Assembly: GCA_050084985.1 (NCBI GenBank)
Contig: JBITNC010000001.1
Location: 18,972,001-19,036,000, forward strand
Source: Nageia nagi
Taxonomy: Eukaryota; Pinophyta
Reading direction: 5' to 3'
Length of the DNA stretch: 64,000 bases
A model generated the notes under the pieces. That model was not told the origin of the DNA, ran no database searches, and saw only the letters and a list, made by a program, of their open reading frames with translations. Made by a program: the position numbers and the translations under genes. Shown one piece after another: positions 56,808-64,000 of this stretch. Every line of letters begins with the position of its first letter. Position 1 is the stretch's first letter.

Positions 56808-57480
56808 TTTTTAAACATTAACTTTTATGATTTTCATCTACAGTGACTTCACCATTCGATTTCACTTTAATTTCAATATTGTTTTCTCCTTTTGACATCA
56901 TAAGATTAACCTTATGGTTTATTGACTTTTTAGTTTCAATACTTACATCACCTTTACCAAAATTAAAATTAACAATTGGATAAATTAATAAAAAAAATTA
57001 AAATATTATTTCGATCATTTTTTATAAATTAACATTTTAAAAAATATTACTATGTAGAGTTCTTGCTAGCAGTGATGAGCTACTACCAAGAGAAGAAGGC
57101 TTGATACCCATCTCTTTATGTATTTGTTTGGTGGTCATTACTTTGCTCATAAATTTGAGCATTGTTTTCAATGCCTTCATTTGTAAAACTTTATATAAAA
57201 AAATTTATTTTCCTTATGAAATGAATAGTATTCAATAAAATATATTTATATTACATGAATACATATACATATTGATACTTACAAAAGAGTTTTTATCCTC
57301 TTCATCTTCTTTTGCATTTTTTTCCTTTATCTCCCTTTTTATTGGCCATTATGATCACTAAATAAAGGTAATAAAAAAATTGATATTATTAATATAATAA
57401 TGGAAAAAACTAATATCTAATTATTGAGTCCAAATTCTTAAAAGAAGAAAAAAGACTAAAATTTTTACAAAGTTAGTCTT
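56808..57480 (-). other. Unresolved exon-like pieces, minus strand
   Basis: Minus-strand pieces read IKREIKEKNAKEDEEDKNSF (about 57350-57290, followed by GTAAGT), QMKALKTMLKFMSKVMTTKQ to SSLGSSSLLARTL (about 57185-57065, preceded by TAAAG) and VNFNFGKGDVSIETKKS to VTVDENHKS (about 56980-56825). The order with splice-like borders suggests a gene or transposon protein that half-LINEs B and C interrupted. Not identified. Confidence 0.3.
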
Positions 57481-58140
57481 AAAAGTTTTAGAAAGGTAGC
57501 CCTAAAATTTTGAGCTTAAGGAGGCTTAGGTTATGGAGGTCTTATTTCAGGGGGGTTGGTTTACTTACCTAACTCCAATGTTAACTAAATTAAGTCTAAA
57601 TATTTACTATACTAAGTCAAATTTTTACTAACCTATGTATAATTTGGCAATATTAGGAAAAATTGGTTATAAAGACTGCTATAAATTTTTTCAATTTTAT
57701 TAAAAGTTTGGCAAATGTTTGCAAAAGTTGATATTAAAAATACTATAAAATTTAAAATTTAAAGTATAAAATTCAAAAATAAAATATAAAATTTAAAGTA
57801 AAAAATTTAAAATTTTGGTAAAATTATATATTTTAAATTTGGACAAAATTTTGGCAATGTTATAAATTTATTCAAAATTGAGCAAAATTAAAAATACTAT
57901 AAATTTGGCAAAAACTTTTAGGGCAAAAATGGGAAAAATTTCTCTGCACAAATTTGGGAAAAAAATTCTTAGGAAAAAATTGGGTAAAATTTTTGTAGTT
58001 TTGTTATGAATTAAAAAAAAAAAAAAACTAAAACTAAAACTTTGAAATTGGGAAAAATTTTGTAGGGTAGAAGTTTGCATAGCTAAGGAATCATATAAAT
58101 TTGCATAACCAAGTCATCTTCGGTATGTTTTTCTATATTT
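57481..58140. other. Low-complexity AAATTT/AAAATTTGGG sequence
   Basis: Runs of TAAAATTTAAAATTTAAAG (57740-57830) and GGGAAAAATTT words (57900-58050). Nothing codes here. Confidence 0.6.
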
Positions 58141-58297
58141 TAATCTCATTTTTGTATTTTTGTTATGAATTTTAAAAAAGAGAGGAGCCTATCCTCTGAC
58201 CATATTTGCATATATATGCCCAAAGTATATCTACAAGCTAGCAAAGTAGGTAGAGAGAAGTGAGGTGGATCAATGATATGGTGGTAGTGGTAGATAT

Positions 58298-58440
58298 ATT
58301 TTGGATGTATATCAAATTTATGCATAGATTCTAGATGTATATAAATTAAATACATATATTTTGGGTGTATATAAATTGAATGCATAAATTATGGATGTAT
58401 ATCAATTGAATGCATAAATTTGGGACGTATATCAAGTTAA
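58298..58440 (+). repeat. About 37-40-bp minisatellite, 4 copies
   Basis: Unit TTTTGGATGTATATCAAATT plus ATGCATAA, repeated with changes. Related GGATGTATATCC words occur at 58610-58690. Confidence 0.7.
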
Positions 58441-58486
58441 AAACATGAAAAAATATGGATCCAATTTTTTGTTAAGTGTTGTGTAA

Positions 58487-58562
58487 AAATCCTAAGAGAG
58501 ATTCGAACATGAGGCACCATTTTGGGGTGTAATGCATTAACCAATATACCATTGAGTTGAGA
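58487..58562 (-). other. tRNA-like sequence (possible SINE head)
   Basis: The minus strand contains TGGTATATTGGTTAATGC, close to a polymerase III A box in a tRNA D arm, and about 25 bases further TGTTCGAATCTC, a good B box / T-arm. The spacing is tRNA-like but the acceptor stem does not close, so this is a tRNA pseudogene or the head of a SINE, not a working tRNA gene. T runs follow about 40-60 bp downstream. Confidence 0.45.
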
Positions 58563-58599
58563 ATAACATGTAGCAAAAGTTTTAAATTTTGTATATTCT

Positions 58600-58690
58600 A
58601 AATAATATACCTTGGATGTATATCCTCACTAACCAATATACCATGGGCATATATCCTTAATGAATAATATACCTTAGGTGTATATCCTTA
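58600..58690 (+). repeat. ATATACCTTGGATGTATATCC repeats
   Basis: Three variants of AATATACC..(G)G(A/G)TGTATATCCT spaced about 40 bp. Confidence 0.6.
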
Positions 58691-59188
58691 TTAAATTTGG
58701 GCATATATAAATGAGCATTAGGATGGTGGTAGAATGTATGGTGAGTGGTGGTGGGGTTGTACATATACCTTGAAATATATATGTGAATGTGTTTGGAGGA
58801 TAGGCTTATAAAAAATACCTCTATTAAAACTAAGGTTCATTTTAATGAATTATTTGGGTTAGAAAAATACCCATGTCACCAAAAAAATTTATTATTATTT
58901 TTTTCAACCCAAGTTGCTAAGTCAAATTTAAATTTTAAATCAAATTTTTTATTAAATTGTGAATATTTTGAAATAATAAATAGCTGAATTTGCCTTAAAA
59001 TTACAAATTATTATTTATATTTTGATTAAATTACCCCATATAAATACTTTAATTTAAATAATAAATTTGATACATCTACATTTTACCTTTGAACAATAGC
59101 AAGCTACTACTGCACAAAAGCATACTTTTATCGTTTGATGGTAACCTGCTTCCCCCCGATGACATTCTTCTACCTACTATTGGCTTTT
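58691..59188. other. Intergenic, nothing recognised
   Basis: AT-rich; an open stretch at 58787-58987 has no recognisable domain. Confidence 0.4.
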
Positions 59189-59335
59189 GGTAACATACTA
59201 CTATTTTTTGTTAGTAGAATATTACTACTTGATAATAGATTGCTACTACCTGGTAGTAGACTATTTCCTCTTGGTAGCATATTGCTTCCATTCGATAGCA
59301 TATTGTTGCTGCTTGGTAGCAAACTTCTTGCTATC
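59189..59335 (+). repeat. 21-bp minisatellite, 7 copies
   Basis: GGTAG-type unit starts at 59189, 59210, 59231, 59252, 59273, 59294 and 59315, an exact 21-bp period. Unit about TTGGTAGYATATTGCTACYA. The long open frames rich in Tyr, Leu and Val here come from the repeat. Confidence 0.9.
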
Positions 59336-59829
59336 ACCCAATATGATGCACCTTATCGAAGCCATAAATTTTGACTATGATGTTTTTTGTGTTGAAATTT
59401 AAAACATGGCTCCATAACTCTATTACACTATACCCTCCAAAAATTATATTTTTGGGACGTAACTCCTCCATTTAGCATCCCAAAATTAGCTTTATGTTCT
59501 CAAGATTTTTAGGCATTTTTGTATGTTAGAACTTTAATATCTTTTTTTATAAATTAATTTGAGTCTTGATATTTTAAATTAAGGTTGATTATTGTAAGAG
59601 GGATGTGCATGCCAATTTTGGGTGCAATCTAACTCATTTTTATTTTTAGGTATTTTTAGAAAAAAGATGATTTTAGGGTTATTTTGGTTTTTTGGTTGCT
59701 ATATGATGGATTGTATGCTCTTGAAGTAGTGTGAATTCAAGAATGAGAAGAGTATCATTTTGTAGGTTTATTCCATTATATTATGTGATTGGATTCCATT
59801 TTATTAGGTTCTTGCAACCAAATTCACAT
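59336..59829. other. Intergenic, nothing recognised
   Basis: No coding signal or repeats. Confidence 0.4.
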
Positions 59830-59912
59830 CATAGTAGCAAACTACTATTACATGGTAGTATACTACTGTTGTTTGGTAGTAGATCGCTACTGCCTAGTAG
59901 CAAATTACAATA
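59830..59912 (+). repeat. Second array of the same 21-bp-type unit
   Basis: TAGTAGCAAACTACTA, GGTAGTATACTACTG, GGTAGTAGATCGCTACTG, AGTAGCAAATTA; same unit as 59189-59335, about four copies with 21-24-bp spacing. Confidence 0.75.
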
Positions 59913-60480
59913 AAACTCTTTAAATTCATCAAAAAAATCTATATCACTTTTTTATCTTCAAATTCACCTTTGTAATTTTTATAATTTTTTTAAAATTGCC
60001 TTACCTATGAATTTGATTCACCTAAAATTTTCCAAGATAATTTTTAAAAGGGCTTTTAAAATGATCCCTGATTAAAACCCTAAAAAATTGTAGAGTTTCA
60101 AAAAAATCCTAGATTTTTTTTTAAATCTTGCAAATATGGATGAATTATACTTTTGGAAAATTTTAGAAAAACTATAGAAATCAAGTAGAAATTTTCTTTC
60201 CTACAACAAATGAAAAACCTTATGAAAAAAATTGAAAATTCCTTTAAAAAATTGAAAACCACATGAAAAACTTGTAGAAAATCTCAAAACCACACTTACC
60301 TAATGGCTTGAACCCTCATCTCAAGAAAATACATGTTTTTTAACCTCTCCTTTCAAACATAAATAAAAAAATGTCTATAATGAAAGTGATAGGTCATCAA
60401 TTATTTTTATTTACAAATTCCTAGTATTTCTTGACTCTATTGCTAACTCAAATTTTCATCAAGAATTAAGTCATAATGGG
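59913..60480. other. Intergenic, AAAA/TTTT-rich
   Basis: GAAAAAC- and AAAATTG-rich sequence; nothing recognised. Confidence 0.4.
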
Positions 60481-60562
60481 AATTATCTATATCTATATCT
60501 ATATATATATATAATACATACATTATACATATATATATATATTATATATATATTATATATAT

Positions 60563-60595
<33 letters not shown>

Positions 60596-60602
60596 TATAT
60601 AC
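60481..60602. repeat. TA/TATC/TACA compound microsatellite
   Basis: ATCTATATCTATATC, TA runs and six CATA units (ACATACATACATACATA). Confidence 0.95.
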
Positions 60603-60789
60603 AAAATTAAATATTATAATAATATCTTAAAAAATTAAAATTAATAAAAGTTATATATATTAAAAAAATTTGATTAGTACTTTATAAAAAAAATTAATAT
60701 GAGTAATTATTTCTATATTTTTCTAATTTTAAAGTAGATAAGTGACTTCATTGTCAATAACATCATTGGCTTATATCACTATATTGAGG

Positions 60790-61030
60790 CATAAGAGGAC
60801 TGATGTATCATATAATTAGGATGAGAAGCCACTAATTCATTATAGGAGGATTTTTGTCTCATCTGATGATGATTAGATGCCTACATAAACTCGTATAAGG
60901 AGGATTGATGTATCATTCAATGAGGATGATATGCTTTCCTAAATTCCTATGAGGAGGATTAATGTGTCATTCAATGATGATAAGATGCCTACAAAATTTC
61001 CTATGAGGAGGATGGATGTTTCATCACCCA
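60790..61030 (+). repeat. About 54-bp repeat in the 5' part of the CACTA gene
   Basis: AGGAGGATTGATGTATCATT-type units at about 60790, 60843, 60896, 60950 and 61004, reading RRIDVSFNEDDMPT in the best frame. The repeat keeps frame (18 codons), so it may be a repeated N-terminal peptide or an old regulatory array. Confidence 0.65.
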
Positions 61031-61847
61031 TATTCATCTCATTAGATGATGATGATCATGAGGTAATTAGCATCAGAATTTAATAGGTGTAGTTCCTACT
61101 AGAACTCTTTCCCTTGGTGATGAGCTATTAGTAAAATACAATTTCATGAGACCTACTCCAAAATGTAAGAGAAATTTGGAGTTAGAAGTTCAAAATGTAA
61201 TAATTAAACTAGGACCAAAGCTAAAAAGGAAAAAAAAAATTATTGATGTATGTATGGATGTATCAAATCTATATATTTTCACTATTTACTTTTATATTGT
61301 GATACACTTGTTACACCTTATTCACCTATTAATGATAAATATTGTATTTTTTAATTTTAATTAATGGTTGATAATAATTAGTTTGATAGACACATCAAAA
61401 TGCAACAAATAGATATGACGAACACTCAAAAATAATAACTTATACACTAGTATTGTATTAAAAAAATATAGGTATGAAAGATAAGAAATGACTACAAAAA
61501 GCATTAAGGCATGATGAATATGTATATTTAATGATAACCCAAATTCAATAGCTCTTGTTCATATAGTCATGGATTTAGAAAACAATGATAATGATGAAAG
61601 AGAGAATGATATTTCTCATAATGATTATGAAAAAAGTGCATTGAATGATTTATAAATGAATCCATATATATTCCAAATAAAAATGATGATGATGAAAGCA
61701 TTAGTGATTTAGAAAATGACATGCATAATGCTTCCAAAACTAATTATATGAAGAACAACCTTTATCCAAGTTATCGATGATACTCCTCTTGATGAATTTA
61801 AAATCCAAATATAGATGGCCAGATAAAAATTTCACTTCTCTTTTGAA

Positions 61848-63685
61848 GTATGTAATTTTTTTTATTTTCCAATATATTTATTTCTATTAGTTTAAATATT
61901 AGATTTTATGTCATGGATTAATATTTAACATATCAAAATTAGAAGAGGAGCAATTGAAAATATTTTTGAGTGCAAGTGAATTGTAACAAAATCATGGGCA
62001 AACTATTACAAAAGTAAGGGTTTGCTATTACAGTGCAGATTATAGCTTAAGTGAAGATATAATCTTATTGTAATGCATCCAAATGATGTGTGAAGCATGA
62101 TGAAAAAATCAAGGAGGAGGTCAAACCGCAAACCTCCAAAGGAATGGGTGAATGTTGTCATGTGAGAAAAGCCAAAGATTACAGAGTAAATAGAGATTGA
62201 TCTAATGCCTACTATCTTTAAAAATAAAATTTGAATCAAGGTCCTTAAGAATATCATTACCCAAGAAGAAGATCAACAAAAGTTTACTTTTTTTGGATGA
62301 TTTATAGTAATAATACCTAGTTTGTATGTGATCAAAATATGGATGATTGAGATATGGTGTATGAAAGATACTGTGAAGCTAGTGGCCCTTCCAAAAGAAT
62401 TTTTACCTTTCAAATTCAAAAGTGAGGAAGATATGTAGAAAGTCCTAGAATTAGGCCCTTGGTTCCTTAGTAGAAAGGGATTAGTTTTGAAACATTGGTA
62501 TAAAGGATTTCTCCTAGAGAAGGAAATTTTTTACCTAATCCCCACTTGGGTTTCACTCTTGCATCTCCCAACAAAATTTTGGAATGTGAATATCTTAGCA
62601 AGTATTGTTAAATGAATAAGATTGTTTGTTTCAATTGAGAGAGCAACAAGGATGCAATCAAGAATGATAGAGGAAAGATTTCGTGTAAATATTAATATTA
62701 GTAAGAAACTAAACAATACAATGCTTATTGAGGAAGAAGATGGAGGTATATGGGAGAAAAATATTATCAACAAAAACTTATTGATTAGATGTGGGATTTG
62801 CAAGTAGTTTGATCATTTTGCAAAAATATGTCCAAAAAAAAGGAGAATAAGTTAAATTAACAAGGCTGAAAAATATTCTAACGATATAATGATAAGAAGA
62901 AGGAACAAATTCATAGTAGGAGTCCCCCACAATCATAACATAAATAACCTAGCCCACAAAAAAGTTTGAAAAGTGGGAACCCCTATGCAACACTCAATGC
63001 TATTGAAGATAATAATAATGATTATAGTTTAGATGAGGAGGCCATTGATGTGGAAGGAATGACATATGATAAGTAAGGATAATTAAATAACCAAACAAAA
63101 TGAGCTTGAAATGAATATAGTCATGCTTCAAAAATGCAACAAGAAAGTAGGGAAGGCAAGAAGGAAATCCCACTAAGGAAAATAACATGTTATAGGAAAA
63201 ATCCAAATATAGGTAAAGCACACATTGGGTGTCTATACCAAAATGAAGTTAGAGAGAAAATGATAGATAAAGGTCTTATAAATGGTTTTCAACTCACTCT
63301 AGATCTAGTCACTATAACTTAGCCCATCTTTGGGTTGAGTAAAGGATTTCTAAATTAAAATGTCCAAGTTATGAAGATGCAATTGGGTCCTAATGAAGTT
63401 GTAACCCAAACGCAACTTGGCTATGATCATGACATATTAAATAGATAGAGTATGCTACATTGTGGCTATATATAGTTAGCATTTGAATTTGATTAGCTAT
63501 GTTTGGCTATTTTTTCAACTACTTTTAGCTACTTATAGGTATAGCTAGGTAGCTGGTTTTAGTTAAGACCACTTTTTGATTGGTTTTGGGATCCAATTAA
63601 AAATCATCATTTTTTTGTTAATATAATTTACCTATCAAAAAAAAATATTTAACATAATAATTTTTTTATTTATGTGGTATTATAG
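61848..63685 (+). other. Intron of the TNP2-type gene, enlarged by half-LINE D
   Basis: GT (61848) to AG (63685); without the half-LINE and one duplication copy it would be about 115 bp. Confidence 0.7.
61933..63643 (+). mobile_element. Half-LINE copy D (DUF4283/zinc-knuckle ORF1-only element)
   Basis: Plus-strand copy, 1.71 kb, with an exact 13-bp target duplication AATATTTAACATA (61920-61932, 63644-63656). Coding landmarks: FKFKSEEDM, VLELGPWFLSRKGLVLKHW, IPTWVSLLHLPTKFWNVNIL (62395-62595), RFRVNINISKKLN (62680-62715) and RCGICK.FDHFAKICPKK (62790-62840), an intact C..C....H....C knuckle apart from one stop. The linker and end follow (NEVREKMIDKGLINGF near 63240). The 3' end has a shorter stem-loop (63610-63637) and A9. 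It inserted in an intron of a CACTA transposase gene. Confidence 0.85.
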
Positions 63686-64000
63686 GTTTTCAAAAGAAAA
63701 GATTCTTCCAAGTGATAATGTCATCCTTCTTTCGTGCATAAAGACATATGAAATTTTGAAGGATATAGGGGTAGAGTATAATTCATACCATGCTTGTATT
63801 AATGATTGCATATTGTATAAAGGAAAAGAATATGATATAATCAATCCATTTCCAAAGTGTGGTGCAAATAGATACCATTTAGGATTGAAAGGGAATAATA
63901 TTGCTCAAAAGGTTGTTCACCATATGCCAATCATTGCTAAGTTGATGTGAATATTTTGATGTAAGTCACTTGCATAATTTATGGATTGATATGTAAGAAA

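Larger units (their letters stand above)
60740..64000 (+). pseudogene. CACTA (En/Spm) TNP2-type transposase gene, 5' part, runs off the window
   Basis: TNP2 transposases cut and paste CACTA elements. An acidic N-terminal part (LENNDNDERENDISHNDYEK, about 61570-61630) leads to EQPLSKLSM and KSKYRWPDKNFTSLLK (61800-61847), the usual L..S....KC.NGWS.KSFT.LL. An intron (donor GAA|GTATGT at 61848, acceptor TTATAG ending 63685) joins in phase to FSKEKILPSDN, then TYEILKDIGVEYNSYHACIN and DCILYKGKEYD, PFPKCGANRYH (63700-63880), the family motif HAC.NDC.L...EY....CP.CG..RY. The frame then has stops (TGA, TGA, TAA) at expected Arg and Gln while CKSLA.FMD continues to the last base. Half-LINE D sits in the intron. 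Confidence 0.85.

Noticed and set aside
58487-58562. Functional tRNA gene
   Set aside because: A and B boxes are present but the acceptor stem does not pair.
59135-59402. Two overlapping open frames with Tyr/Leu heptads
   Set aside because: Created by the 21-bp minisatellite.

Overview
This window looks like nuclear DNA of a seed plant with a large, repeat-rich genome. It is strongly AT-rich, has no intact long reading frame, and is filled with decayed transposable elements of plant type: Gypsy and Copia LTR retrotransposons, an L1-type LINE with a DUF4283 ORF1, a TNP2-type CACTA transposon and MULE-like DNA elements. Host-gene traces (PDS5, PPR, ribosomal stalk protein P3) are all fragments, and P3 and PPR point to a plant. 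The species cannot be named from the sequence. No intact host gene is visible.

Layout. 1-14625: Gypsy-type element G1 (5' LTR start lies left of the window), hit by a half-LINE (copy A) in its 5' LTR and by a minus-strand LTR element (2268-7833) that carries a piece of a PDS5 cohesin-regulator gene. 14626-17100: Gypsy gag/protease remnants and a 142-bp tandem repeat. About 17130-33954: one L1-type LINE, split by a 2.5-kb gag-only Copia element (17482-20012) and by Gypsy element G2 (25033-33743, target duplication GTTAG). 33955-38508: microsatellite, a MULE-like end, an unidentified reading frame and a CACTA-like element carrying a PPR fragment. 38514-46791: Gypsy element G3 (target duplication AAATA). 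46915-48263: P3 pseudogene and a second MULE-like end. 49560-51010: Copia reverse transcriptase/RNase H remnant. 51775-56787: half-LINE copies B and C, head to head, C being split by a 1-kb MULE-like element. 57480-60600: low-complexity DNA, minisatellites and a tRNA-like sequence. 60740-64000: CACTA transposase gene with half-LINE D in an intron.

The most interesting pattern is a guild of non-autonomous retroelements. G1, G2 and G3 have unlike LTRs but one architecture: PBS, sense gag, no recognisable pol, then an antisense gene for a plant mobile domain (PMD) protein, then a noncoding block rich in short palindromes, then the PPT and 3' LTR. In G3 the antisense gene has GT-AG introns that are valid only on the minus strand. 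A short Copia element is also gag-only. The second pattern is a roughly 1.8-kb family of four copies that encodes only a LINE ORF1-like DUF4283/zinc-knuckle protein, ends in a 3' stem-loop plus A tail, and is flanked by target duplications of about 13-23 bp; it is best read as a plant 'half-LINE' moved by another LINE's enzyme.
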